From positions 1-20,641 of IMG/VR virus record IMGVR_UViG_3300044834_000078: a stretch of 20,641 nt of DNA. One strand, 5' to 3'. The first letter of the stretch is position 1; each line of letters begins with the position of its first letter. A program made the position numbers and the translations under genes. The stretch comes from a virus. This document shows positions 1 through 6,279 of this stretch, one piece after another. The notes beneath the pieces were generated by a model. It had not been told where the DNA came from. It worked only from the letters and a program-made list of their open reading frames with translations, and did not search any database.

Positions 1-261
1 GCCGCCTCGATCTGGACCAGGGACGTGTTCCGGGCGATGGAGGCGGCACGCCGGCTGGACTTCGGCCACGTCCAGGTCAACGACCACCTGATGGTGACCT
101 CGGAGATGCCCCACGGCGGCTTCAAGCAGTCCGGCTACGGCAAGGACATGTCGAGCTACTCGTTCGAGGAGTACACCCGGGTCAAGCACGTCATGATCGA
201 GCTGACCGGCACCCCGGAGAAGCCCTGGCACTACACGATCTTCGGCGACAAGCCGGAGTAG
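1..261 (+). CDS. Aldehyde dehydrogenase, C-terminal fragment (gamma-aminobutyraldehyde dehydrogenase-like)
   Basis: The frame is open from the left edge, so only the last 86 codons of the gene are present. The stretch with ASIWTRDVFRAMEAARRLDF, the VNDH motif, SEMPHGGFKQSGYGKDMS and the EEYTRVKHVM end matches the C-terminal third of NAD-dependent aldehyde dehydrogenases. It is closest in pattern to the enzymes that oxidise 4-aminobutyraldehyde to GABA in polyamine breakdown. The catalytic Cys and Glu lie outside the window, so the substrate is an inference. The last codons (Y-T-I-F-G-D-K-P-E-stop) overlap the 25-bp repeat that recurs at 14519-14543. The element inserted here and supplied the present 3' end; the copy at the right junction would read G-D-K-P-A-E-stop, so the original protein probably had one more alanine. 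Confidence 0.9.
   Translation, partial: AASIWTRDVFRAMEAARRLDFGHVQVNDHLMVTSEMPHGGFKQSGYGKDMSSYSFEEYTRVKHVMIELTGTPEKPWHYTIFGDKPE
232..256 (+). repeat. attL core (left copy of 25-bp direct repeat)
   Basis: Identical over 25 bp to 14519-14543 (begins tacacgatcttcgg, ends gacaagccgg). It lies in the last codons of the dehydrogenase gene, 79 bp from the integrase stop. Similarity continues imperfectly beyond the core: both sides carry agtag, aatctga, cgtgaa and cgac in order, with small indels, to about position 286. The phage site therefore appears to contain a diverged copy of the host gene's end and some downstream sequence. Confidence 0.92.
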
Positions 262-282
262 AGGCCCCAATCTGAGCGTGAA

Positions 283-314
283 ACGACCCCCGGAGACGTT
301 CTGCCGGGGGTCGT
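283..314. terminator. Hairpin between convergent dehydrogenase and integrase genes
   Basis: A perfect 11-bp inverted repeat (acgacccccgg / ccgggggtcgt) has a 10-nt loop. It lies 21 bp after the dehydrogenase stop and 20 bp past the integrase stop, so it could terminate transcription from both sides. No clear T-tract follows on either strand, so termination is inferred from placement and stem strength. Confidence 0.55.
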
Positions 315-336
315 GACCGCAATTCTGACCGCAATT
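314..336. repeat. Putative arm-type integrase sites, left pair
   Basis: Two direct copies of TGACCGCAATT (314-324 and 326-336) are separated by one base. The same 23-bp block recurs at 14415-14437, just inside the other end. Short tandem direct repeats close to both attachment cores are the usual layout of arm sites bound by the N-terminal domain of lambda-type integrases. The block overlaps the last two bases of the integrase stop codon. Binding is inferred. Confidence 0.6.
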
Positions 337-1483
337 AGCCCGTCTCGACCTCGTGACGCCGGCCGAGGGCGGAGTCGATCCGGCTCGCGGTGGCCCGGGC
401 GCGCTTCGGCAGAAGGTGCGCGTACACCCGCTTCGTCGTGTCGACGCTGGTGTGACCGAGGGCTGCGGCGATCGAGCCGAGCTCCTCGCCCTCGTCGAAG
501 AGGAGCGTTGCGAAGGCGTGGCGCAGGTCGTGGAAACGGATCCGGCGGACGTCGGCCCGGCGCACTCGGACCTCGAACGCGCTCCAGACCGTCCGGTGGT
601 GGAGGGGAGCGCCCAGGTTGTCCGTGAAGATCAGGCCATCGGGGTTCGCCCACCGGCCGCCACCCGCCAGCCGATCGCGCTTCTGCTGGCCATCCTGGGC
701 GGCCAAGGCCCATCGCCCGAGGTCGCCTAGGCCGACGACGCGACGACCCGCGGCCGACTTGGCGTCACTGAACGTGCCCTGCCGGGTCCATTGACGCACC
801 ACCCGGATGACGCCCGCCTCCTGGTCGACGTCGCCCCATTGGAGCCCGAGCAGCTCGCCCTGCCGTAGGCCCGTGGCGATCGCGAAGGCGTAGAGCGGGG
901 CATGGCGATCGCCCGCCATCGCGTCCAGGAAGGCGTTGATCTCGGCGACCGTCCAGGTCGTCCGCTCCGACCGATCGAACGATGGGGCCGAAAGCTTGCG
1001 AACCGGGTTGCTTCGGATCCGGTCGGACTTCACGGCGTCATCCAGCGCCGCGCCGAGGATGACGTAGACGCGGCTGGTGCTCGAGGGGGCGAGCGTTCGG
1101 CCAGCGTCCGCAAGGGCCCGAGCGACCTGCTCGCGGGTCAACTTTGCCAGGACGATCCGACCGAGTCGCGGCTTGAGGTGAACCCGGACAACCGACTCGT
1201 AGAGTTCGACGGTTCGCGGCGCTTTCGGGCTCGTGCCGCCGGCGACGTAGCTGGCGAGCCAGGTATCAAGCCATCCGCCGACGGTGAGCCGCCCGCTCGG
1301 CGGCGCCTGGCCGTCCTCGGCTTGTCGCAGCGCCTCCCGGAGCTTCGCTCGGCAGTCGGTAGGTGTCCGCGCGATCACGCTCCGTCGCCGGCCGTCGGCC
1401 CCGGTGTAGTCGGATTGCCAGCGGCCATCTGACCGCTGCCGCGGCGCTCCACCCTCGTGGTTACCCCGCTTCGACCTGGTCAT
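335..1483 (-). CDS. int: Phage-type tyrosine recombinase (integrase)
   Basis: A 382-aa protein, the usual length for a lambda-type integrase. The N-terminal part (about 1-60) is basic with an AP2/arm-binding-like segment (SDGRWQSDYTGADGRRR). A SAM-like core-binding domain covers about 65-160, and the catalytic domain about 175-375. All catalytic residues are visible: R207 (ATGLRQGE), K242 (DAKS), H318 and R321 (FHDLRH), H344 (LGHTS) and the nucleophile Y354 (RVYAHL). It should catalyse site-specific insertion and, with an excisionase, removal of the element at the adjacent core. Its ATG shares an ATGA overlap with the end of the upstream gene, so the two are co-transcribed. The gene looks intact. 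Confidence 0.96.
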   Translation of the reverse strand: MTRSKRGNHEGGAPRQRSDGRWQSDYTGADGRRRSVIARTPTDCRAKLREALRQAEDGQAPPSGRLTVGGWLDTWLASYVAGGTSPKAPRTVELYESVVRVHLKPRLGRIVLAKLTREQVARALADAGRTLAPSSTSRVYVILGAALDDAVKSDRIRSNPVRKLSAPSFDRSERTTWTVAEINAFLDAMAGDRHAPLYAFAIATGLRQGELLGLQWGDVDQEAGVIRVVRQWTRQGTFSDAKSAAGRRVVGLGDLGRWALAAQDGQQKRDRLAGGGRWANPDGLIFTDNLGAPLHHRTVWSAFEVRVRRADVRRIRFHDLRHAFATLLFDEGEELGSIAAALGHTSVDTTKRVYAHLLPKRARATASRIDSALGRRHEVETG

Positions 1484-2103
1484 GAGCCCTCCTTCGTTGG
1501 GACCTTGACCGCTTCAGTGACGCTGACGAGCCAGCCCTTCACGATTGGGGATCCTTGCGGCACCACGCCCCGCTCCATGGCTGCATTGGCCCCAGCGAGT
1601 CCCTCCTCCGTCCAGGGCCGGTAGGCGAGGAACCACTGCAAGCTCTCATCGACGCGATCCTGATCAATCGTCCGGGCCATCGCCCGTGCCCGCTCGAGGA
1701 CGATGCCGAGCGGGAGGTCCGGAACGGCGTGGCGCAGCCGGACGATCCACGCCGCCTCATCGACCGTCAGCCGGGCCGGCGGCTTGCCGTCGGGCGCCAC
1801 CTCCGCCGCGTATCGCAGGACGGGAAGGATGAGCGCGGCATCCTCGCCGCGCGACTGTGAGAGGAGCCACGGGTCGCCCGGGGGCCGGCGGCGGATCGTG
1901 CCCTTGGCGATCCACTCGCGGACGGTTCGCTCACCTGGCGCGGTTCGCTCACCTGGCGCGTTGGCGTACTCGCGGGCGAGCTCGCGCGCAATGTCTCCGG
2001 GGCTGGGGGCCTTTGGGCCCTCGGACAGGAGGTCCTCAGCGCGTTCGTAGACCTCGTCCGGCCAGCGTTGCCGCAGACCGCGTCTAATCCGCTGCTCTGG
2101 CAA
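1480..2103 (-). CDS. Uncharacterised protein co-transcribed with the integrase
   Basis: A 207-aa protein that I do not recognise as a named family. Residues about 33-70 (GDIARELAREY followed by ERTVREWIAKGTIRR) look like a helix-turn-helix of the kind that reads a recognition helix and then a short basic tail, so a DNA-binding role is possible. The rest is predicted helical (DEAAWIVRLRHAVPDLPLGI; LQWFLAYRPWTEEGL). It is the first gene of the leftward operon and overlaps the integrase start by 4 bp. This position fits a regulator of integration or of the lysogeny switch, but no repressor-type signature settles that. An 18-bp tandem duplication inside it repeats the peptide APGERT. Confidence 0.8.
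   Translation of the reverse strand: MPEQRIRRGLRQRWPDEVYERAEDLLSEGPKAPSPGDIARELAREYANAPGERTAPGERTVREWIAKGTIRRRPPGDPWLLSQSRGEDAALILPVLRYAAEVAPDGKPPARLTVDEAAWIVRLRHAVPDLPLGIVLERARAMARTIDQDRVDESLQWFLAYRPWTEEGLAGANAAMERGVVPQGSPIVKGWLVSVTEAVKVPTKEGS
1923..1958. repeat. Perfect 18-bp tandem duplication inside a coding region
   Basis: Two adjacent identical copies (cggttcgctcacctggcg at 1923-1940 and 1941-1958). The unit is a multiple of three, so the frame is kept and six residues are duplicated next to the putative DNA-binding segment. This looks like a recent slippage event. Confidence 0.9.
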
Positions 2104-2127
2104 CGTAAATGCACCTCTAGGGGTCTT

Positions 2128-2157
2128 GGAGCCTCCGGTGGTGTCGCGTTAGGCTCC
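2128..2157. promoter_or_regulatory. Inverted repeat in the divergent control region (possible operator)
   Basis: ggagcct (2128-2134) and aggctcc (2151-2157) are perfect inverted 7-mers with 16 bp between them, giving half-sites about two helical turns apart. They lie just downstream of the leftward promoter and upstream of the 207-aa gene, where an autoregulator could bind. A hairpin in the leftward 5' UTR is the alternative reading. Confidence 0.35.
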
Positions 2158-2167
2158 GTTGGACGCC

Positions 2168-2197
2168 ACTGTACGCCGGCCGCTGTGCCGTAGTCAA
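2168..2197 (-). promoter_or_regulatory. Leftward sigma70-type promoter for the integrase operon
   Basis: On the minus strand, TTGACT (2197-2192) and TACAGT (2173-2168) are separated by 18 bp, close to the consensus. Transcription would start near 2161 and read the 207-aa gene and then the integrase, leaving a 5' UTR of about 58 nt. Confidence 0.6.
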
Positions 2198-2223
2198 GGC
2201 CGACAGACGAGGACTTAGACGCG

Positions 2224-2415
2224 ATGGACGACACAGAGCTTCTCACCGTTACCGAGGCCGCACGACTACTGCGGGTCAGCCGCGCCTCCGCCTATAGCCT
2301 GGCTGCGGCTGGTCGGCTTCCGATCGTCAAGGTCGGGCCGAGGTCGATCCGCGTCTCCCGGGCTCGGCTCGCGCGGTGGATCGAAGAGCGGTCCACCGAC
2401 GGTGACGCCGCCTAG
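2224..2415 (+). CDS. Excisionase-like helix-turn-helix protein
   Basis: A 63-aa protein with the winged HTH pattern of the MerR-like excisionase family (HTH_17): LLTVTEAARLLRVSRASAYSL, then the wing GRLPIVKVGPRSIRVSR, and a C-terminal helix LARWIEE. The full family domain is present and little else. Proteins of this size next to a tyrosine integrase usually bend DNA at the attachment site to favour excision, or repress nearby promoters. It is transcribed divergently from the integrase operon across a 120-bp control region and is the first gene of the rightward cluster. A gagga motif lies upstream of the ATG. Confidence 0.85.
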   Translation: MDDTELLTVTEAARLLRVSRASAYSLAAAGRLPIVKVGPRSIRVSRARLARWIEERSTDGDAA

Positions 2416-2423
2416 ACAAAGCA

Positions 2424-2455
2424 AAGCCGCCGGCGTCATCACTCGCCAGCGGCTT
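2424..2455 (+). terminator. Hairpin after the excisionase-like gene
   Basis: aagccgc / gcggctt form the outer stem, and after one mismatch ggcg / cgcc extend it around an 8-nt loop. It starts 9 bp after the excisionase stop. No T-tract follows, so it may be a weak terminator, an mRNA processing or stability element, or an attenuator limiting read-through to the replication genes. Confidence 0.45.
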
Positions 2456-2478
2456 CTAGCCAGCCCGGAGGTTTCTAG

Positions 2479-2577
2479 ATGCCCGGACCGACCTTTCCGC
2501 ACGATACCACCCGTTCGCCAGCACCTAGGCGTCCTCGCTCGCCTGTCCACTTCCTCACGCTCAAGCGGCCCATCTAA
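2479..2577 (+). CDS. Short ORF (32 codons) with strong ribosome binding site
   Basis: An ATG sits 6 nt after ggaggt (2467-2472), one of the best Shine-Dalgarno matches in the element, and opens a 32-residue basic, proline-rich peptide. Its TAA ends one base before the TTG of the next gene. That spacing fits translational coupling, in which this reading brings ribosomes to the next start, which has no good site of its own. The peptide resembles nothing I know, and its amino-acid content (many P, R, T) is also what out-of-frame GC-rich sequence gives. It may be only a leader. Confidence 0.35.
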   Translation: MPGPTFPHDTTRSPAPRRPRSPVHFLTLKRPI

Positions 2578-2578
2578 C

Positions 2579-2764
2579 TTGGTCCCCGAACAGGTCTACT
2601 CGGACCTCAGCGACCTGACCAACCACGCCCCGCGACTACGACGGCACCTCGAACTTATCGGCCACCCCGCTGAGGCGGCAGTCCTGGGTGAGTACATCGA
2701 ACGCCTCCAGCGGATCGCCGTCGCCATGGACCTCTTGTGCACCATCCGGGCAGAGCCCCATTGA
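2579..2764 (+). CDS. Small helical protein of unknown function
   Basis: With the TTG start at 2579 this is a 61-aa acidic helical protein (PEQVYSDLSDLTNHAP..., HPAEAAVLGEYIERLQRI). The same frame is open back to 2402, but the upstream part has shadow-like composition and would overlap the excisionase gene and the hairpin, so the shorter form is preferred. The stop overlaps the next start (TTGA), placing it in the replication operon. No family is recognised. It may be an accessory factor for the zinc-finger protein and helicase that follow. Confidence 0.5.
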   Translation: MVPEQVYSDLSDLTNHAPRLRRHLELIGHPAEAAVLGEYIERLQRIAVAMDLLCTIRAEPH

Positions 2765-3264
2765 GCCACCTCGACATTCCCCGATTCCACCTCGAGCGAG
2801 CCTTGCTCGCCCTCCGCGACCCGGCCGGCGAGGTCGACGCCGTAGCTCCGCTCAGTCGCTCCCGGGCCAGGGCGACAGTCGAGAACGCGATCCGGCACGT
2901 TGACCCGACGAAGAGCTTGGCGGCGCTCGAGGCCGATGGCGACCTTTGGGTCAGCTACTACCAGACGCCCAAAGGCGTGACGCCCTACTACTCGCGGCCT
3001 CGCGAGATCGTCCAGGCTGCCCTGCGTCCGCGACGTCGGCCATTGCTCCGGGTCTATGCCGGCGGTCGCATTGAACCCAGCGCCATCCTGGCGGCCCTTA
3101 AGGTGGACCCTCTCGCCGACTACGGCATGGTTTCCTGCCCGCTCCACCAGGACGAGCACCCGAGCCTGTCGTGGCGGCGGACGCCCGAGCGCGTGCTGCT
3201 CCATTGCTTCAGTCAGCAGTGCGCGTACGAGGACATCGTCGCGGGCCTCGGACTCGCGTCGTGA
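2761..3264 (+). CDS. CHC2-type zinc-finger protein (primase-like)
   Basis: From the TTG start at 2761 (TTGA overlap with the previous stop) the protein is 167 aa; a GTG at 2737 is an alternative. The C-terminal 45 residues carry a CHC2-like zinc site: C126-x2-H129 (CPLHQDEHPS), then C149 and C154 (LLHCFSQQCAYEDIVAGLGL). The DEHPSL and final hxDIVAxLGL segments are typical of DnaG-type zinc domains that recognise template DNA. No TOPRIM catalytic domain follows, so this is a stand-alone zinc module. It ends with a GTGA overlap onto the DUF3631-type ATPase, and together the two would form a split primase-helicase for element replication. Confidence 0.75.
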   Translation: MSHLDIPRFHLERALLALRDPAGEVDAVAPLSRSRARATVENAIRHVDPTKSLAALEADGDLWVSYYQTPKGVTPYYSRPREIVQAALRPRRRPLLRVYAGGRIEPSAILAALKVDPLADYGMVSCPLHQDEHPSLSWRRTPERVLLHCFSQQCAYEDIVAGLGLAS

Positions 3265-4631
3265 CTAGCGAGCCCACCAACCTCCGGCACAAGGCCGCCG
3301 GTCTCGGCTTGGCCGAATACCTCGGCGACGTCGAGACGTTCCTCCGGCGATACGTCGCCTTCCCGAGCGAGCACGAGCCGTGCGCCATCGCCTTGTGGAT
3401 CGCTCACGCGCACGTCGTGGACCAGTTCGATGTCTCGCCAATGCTGGCGGTCACCAGCGCGGAGATGCGTTCTGGGAAGACCCGAGTTCTGGACTGCCTC
3501 GAGCTCCTCGTGCCCGAGCCGTTCCGTGTTGTGACCCCGTCCGAGGCTGTCGTCTACACGGTCCTGGCCCAGCGACCCCGGCCCACCCTACTGCTCGACG
3601 AGGCCGATGCCATCTTCGGGCCCAAGACCGCCGAGCGTTACGAAGGCCTGCGGGCGATCCTCAATTCGGGCAATCAGCAGGGCACACCGGTCCTGCGGGT
3701 CAAGCTCGAGGGCCGGCGGCGGGAGGTCGACCGGTTCGACGTCTACGGCCCGAAGGCGATCGCCGGCATCGGCAAGCTCCCGGACACCGTCGCGGATCGC
3801 GCCATCCCGATCCGGATGCGACGCCGAGCACCGGGCGAGACGGTGGCCAAGTTCCGCCGCCGCACGGCTCGCGAAGAGGCCGCCGAGCTTTGGCTTGATT
3901 GGGCGAGTGTCACGGTTGTCACGGTTGTCACGGTTCCGGAGGCACTCAACGACAGGTCGTCGGACTCCTGGGAACCGCTTCTGGCGATCGCCGACCTTGC
4001 CGGCGGCGAATGGCCTTCCCGGAGCCGACTAGCTGCGGTCGCGCTCTCGTCTGAGGACGACATCCAGGTCTCGGTTGGGATCCGCCTCCTGGGCGACATC
4101 CACGAGGCGTTCGAAGACGACGACCACCTGCCGACCTCTGAGCTTCTGCGTCGACTCCATGACCTCGAAGAGAGTCCGTGGGCGGATTGGTATGGCAAGC
4201 CGTTGTCTGCTCGGGGCCTGGCCAAGTTGCTCGAGCCCTACAGGGTTACGCCGCTCCTGCGGCGGCTGGATGGACAGCGGTCGCGAGGCTACTTCCGCTC
4301 CGATCTCGAGGACAGTTTCGGGCGATATCTGACCACTTTGCAACTTGACGTTGGGTTAGGCCCCATAGACACCGGTAGTAACGGTCAGTCCGTAGCTGTC
4401 TCCGGAACCGTGACACCTGTGACAAGTGTGCCGGCCACGCTCAGCGATCCAGCGGCCGACACGGTAGCGGGTGATAACGACCTCGGAACGCCCACCGTCT
4501 CGATCGTTCCGGCTCTGGGCGATCTCGAGACGGTCGACTGCGACGACTATCTCGAACACCAGTCCGCCCACCGCCGCATCGCGGATCGTGGCTGGGTGTG
4601 TGATCTCTGCCACCCAGAGCCAGTGCCGTGA
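3261..4631 (+). CDS. DUF3631-type ATPase/helicase-like replication protein
   Basis: The GTG at 3261 gives 456 aa and a 4-bp overlap with the previous gene; the open frame upstream is out-of-frame sequence of that gene. Residues 25-75 (FLRRYVAFPSEHEPCAIALWIAHAH) and the Walker A-like SAEMRSGKT (66-74) lead to Walker B LLLDEADAIF (110-119). An arginine-rich stretch (DTVADRAIPIRMRRRAP) follows. This is the layout of DUF3631 proteins, common in phages and integrative elements of high-GC bacteria and usually next to a primase zinc domain. It probably unwinds DNA at the element's origin. The C-terminal 100 residues are low-complexity and end in CDLCHPEPVP, a possible half zinc site. A 9-bp tandem repeat lies near residue 217. 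Confidence 0.8.
   Translation: MTSEPTNLRHKAAGLGLAEYLGDVETFLRRYVAFPSEHEPCAIALWIAHAHVVDQFDVSPMLAVTSAEMRSGKTRVLDCLELLVPEPFRVVTPSEAVVYTVLAQRPRPTLLLDEADAIFGPKTAERYEGLRAILNSGNQQGTPVLRVKLEGRRREVDRFDVYGPKAIAGIGKLPDTVADRAIPIRMRRRAPGETVAKFRRRTAREEAAELWLDWASVTVVTVVTVPEALNDRSSDSWEPLLAIADLAGGEWPSRSRLAAVALSSEDDIQVSVGIRLLGDIHEAFEDDDHLPTSELLRRLHDLEESPWADWYGKPLSARGLAKLLEPYRVTPLLRRLDGQRSRGYFRSDLEDSFGRYLTTLQLDVGLGPIDTGSNGQSVAVSGTVTPVTSVPATLSDPAADTVAGDNDLGTPTVSIVPALGDLETVDCDDYLEHQSAHRRIADRGWVCDLCHPEPVP
3909..3935. repeat. Three tandem 9-bp repeats in the helicase gene
   Basis: gtcacggtt occurs three times in a row (3909-3917, 3918-3926, 3927-3935), encoding VTVVTVVTV in what looks like an interdomain linker. 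The frame is kept. Copy number could vary by slippage. As clustered short repeats in a replication gene they could also be iterons, but three 9-mers without an AT-rich stretch are weak evidence for an origin. Confidence 0.85.
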
Positions 4632-4834
4632 CGCTGGTCGCGCTGGCTGCGGCCTGTGACAACTGCCGTCGCCGGGGGATCCGAGGCTCGGCTTGGTACG
4701 CGGGCGTCTCTCCGGAGCGCGGTCCCGCCCGCCTGTTCTGCCGGCGACGCGCCTGCCAGCTCGCGCTCCGATTCTGGCTAGCCGGCTGCTACGCCGTCAC
4801 CCGATCGTCGCTTGCACTCGGGCCGTGGCAATGA
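4628..4834 (+). CDS. Small cysteine-containing protein
   Basis: A 68-aa protein. The GTG start overlaps the helicase stop (GTGA), and its own stop overlaps the HNH start (ATGA), so it sits in an unbroken coupled chain; this is the main reason to believe it. It has CDNC near residue 10 and a second cysteine pair (FCRRRACQ) near 38-43, which could form one zinc site, followed by a hydrophobic stretch (LALRFWLAGCYAV). No family is recognised. Confidence 0.6.
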   Translation: MTLVALAAACDNCRRRGIRGSAWYAGVSPERGPARLFCRRRACQLALRFWLAGCYAVTRSSLALGPWQ

Positions 4835-5211
4835 GGTACGCCGTCTGCCTCGGTTGCGGAAAGCTCTGTGCTCCTGGCCCACGCTGCCCGGACTGCAAGC
4901 GGGCCCGCGACCGCCTGTACGACGCGGCCCGTCCAGCGCACCACGCGGTGTATGCCACCGCAGAGTGGCGACGCCTGTCGGCTGCCGTCCGAGCCGGCGC
5001 GACGCGCTGCCACTGGTGCGGGAAGCGGACGACTCGTCTCGTCGGGGACCACGTCATCCCCGTAGAGGAGCGTCCCGAACTCGCGCTGGAACCGAGCAAC
5101 GTCGTGCCGTCGTGCTACGGATGCAACACGCGGCGCGGGAGAAACCTCAAGCCCGCCCGCTACCGCCAGCCGACGTTCGACGAGCTCATGGCTCACAGGG
5201 GCCGGAGCTGA
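4831..5211 (+). CDS. HNH endonuclease
   Basis: From the ATG at 4831 (ATGA overlap) the protein is 126 aa. The N-terminus has a zinc-ribbon-like cluster (C6, C9, C19, C22). The HNH core follows: CHWC (60-63), GDHVIP with D73-H74, the conserved N90 (LEPSNVVPSC), and CYGC (95-98) followed by the NTRRGR end of the fold. Small HNH proteins of this type lie beside terminase genes in many phages and are needed for correct DNA cutting in packaging in some of them. Here it precedes the small terminase gene by about 1.6 kb in the same chain, so a packaging role is plausible; a homing or defence nuclease is the alternative. Confidence 0.9.
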   Translation: MRYAVCLGCGKLCAPGPRCPDCKRARDRLYDAARPAHHAVYATAEWRRLSAAVRAGATRCHWCGKRTTRLVGDHVIPVEERPELALEPSNVVPSCYGCNTRRGRNLKPARYRQPTFDELMAHRGRS

Positions 5212-5213
5212 CC

Positions 5214-5597
5214 GTGGCCAGGCCGAAGGGCTCGACGACGTACCCCGATCCGCTCGCCGCGCTCGAGCAGGCGATCGCCGACCTCCAGGCTGACGACATC
5301 GTGCCCTCGGTCCGCGCCGTCGCGGTCCGGCTTGGCCTGGGCGAGACCGCAGTCCGCGACTACGCCCGATCGCACGGCGGACTGCCGTCGGTTATCCGAC
5401 AGTTTGCCGCGGACCAGGCGGCTCGCCGGGCGTCAGCATCGAGCTCATGTACAGCCGATTGCTCGTGCCGATGCCACGGCCCGTCGCCGACTACCTCACC
5501 CTCCGCGCCCGCGAGACGGGCCGTCATCCACGGGACCTGGCCGCCGAGATCCTCGAGCGTGCCGCCCTCAATCGGAGCCGTCGGGGTCGGACGATGA
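5214..5597 (+). CDS. Small HTH-like protein (C-terminal limit uncertain)
   Basis: A GTG two bases after the HNH stop opens a 127-codon frame. The first 70 residues are convincing: ARPKGSTTYPDPLAALEQA, then VPSVRAVAVRLGLGETAVRD, which reads as a helix-turn-helix. After about residue 75 the sequence becomes Ser/Cys/Pro-rich (ASSSCTADCSC) and overlaps a better reading frame from 5447 by 151 bp. Either the two genes truly overlap, or a frameshift has extended this one and its natural stop is lost. The function may be DNA binding. It could be mistaken for a small terminase, but a better candidate lies at 6804. Confidence 0.55.
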   Translation: MARPKGSTTYPDPLAALEQAIADLQADDIVPSVRAVAVRLGLGETAVRDYARSHGGLPSVIRQFAADQAARRASASSSCTADCSCRCHGPSPTTSPSAPARRAVIHGTWPPRSSSVPPSIGAVGVGR

Positions 5598-5656
5598 CCG
5601 CCCCGCAGCCCTCAACCGGCGCCCAGCGCGCCACCGCAGTGGAGAACACCCGATGA
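5447..5656 (+). CDS. Small CopG/Arc-like protein
   Basis: A 69-aa protein. Its first 45 residues (SRLLVPMPRPVADYLTLRA, then ETGRHPRDLAAEILERAAL) follow the strand-helix-helix pattern of ribbon-helix-helix proteins: a short basic beta strand and then two amphipathic helices. The C-terminal 20 residues are polar and disordered. It ends with an ATGA overlap onto the next gene. The call rests on pattern only, so DNA binding is an inference. Confidence 0.6.
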   Translation: MYSRLLVPMPRPVADYLTLRARETGRHPRDLAAEILERAALNRSRRGRTMTAPQPSTGAQRATAVENTR

Positions 5657-6279
5657 GTACCTTGTCCAAGGAAGCGCAAGCCCTCGTCGACTGGAAGCTT
5701 GGTCGGCCCACTACGGATTGGCCGGCACTGTCGGACGAGGATCGACGCGAGGTCGGCCGCCGGCTCGATGCCGGCCGCCGAGGGTCTCTCGGTAGCGACG
5801 AGCTCATGGCCGCCGAGAAGGCCATGAAGGATCGCCGCTCCGACGCCGAGAAGGCGGGCGACTGGACCGATGCCGAGCGGATCGAAGTCGAGATCGCGTT
5901 CGCCGCGTACGACATCGACATGCACGCCCTGAACGACGCCGCCCGAGAAACGCAGGACGCCAGCCGCGAGCTCGACCGCGCCAACCAGTCCCGCAACGTG
6001 GTCATCGACGGCCTTTACGACACGATCGGCCCGGACGCCGATGACCAGGCTCGGGCACAAGCGCGCAAGCGCCTGGCCGATGCCGAGTACAAGGCGGCCT
6101 TCGACGTCGTCGGCAAGACGAAGAACGCCTGGCTCGCCACGACCAACCGCGTCGGCTCGATCGCCGACGGCCGACGGTTGGCCGCCTGGCGCGCAGAGAA
6201 CGCGGCCAACCAGCAGGTGGTCCAGACCGGGATCCTCGACTCCCTCCGCTCGACGTTGGGAAGGTTGACCCGAGCATGA
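5653..6279 (+). CDS. Charged helical, coiled-coil-like protein of unknown function
   Basis: From the ATG at 5653 (ATGA overlap) the protein is 208 aa, almost entirely helical and rich in A, D, E, R and K. Long amphipathic runs cover about 75-115 and 135-205. The N-terminus (VDWKLGRPTTDWPALSDEDR) looks like a short globular part. Composition alone resembles phage scaffolding or accessory helical proteins, but the position upstream of the terminase genes does not match a scaffold gene, and no family is recognised. Confidence 0.7.
   Translation: MSTLSKEAQALVDWKLGRPTTDWPALSDEDRREVGRRLDAGRRGSLGSDELMAAEKAMKDRRSDAEKAGDWTDAERIEVEIAFAAYDIDMHALNDAARETQDASRELDRANQSRNVVIDGLYDTIGPDADDQARAQARKRLADAEYKAAFDVVGKTKNAWLATTNRVGSIADGRRLAAWRAENAANQQVVQTGILDSLRSTLGRLTRA

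Noticed and set aside
3171-3260. N-terminal extension of the DUF3631-type protein
   Set aside because: It overlaps the zinc-finger coding sequence and is Arg/Ala-rich shadow; the GTG at 3261 overlaps the previous stop.
3909-3935. Iterons of a replication origin
   Set aside because: Only three 9-bp units, in frame within the helicase gene and without a neighbouring AT-rich region; slippage in a linker is the simpler explanation.
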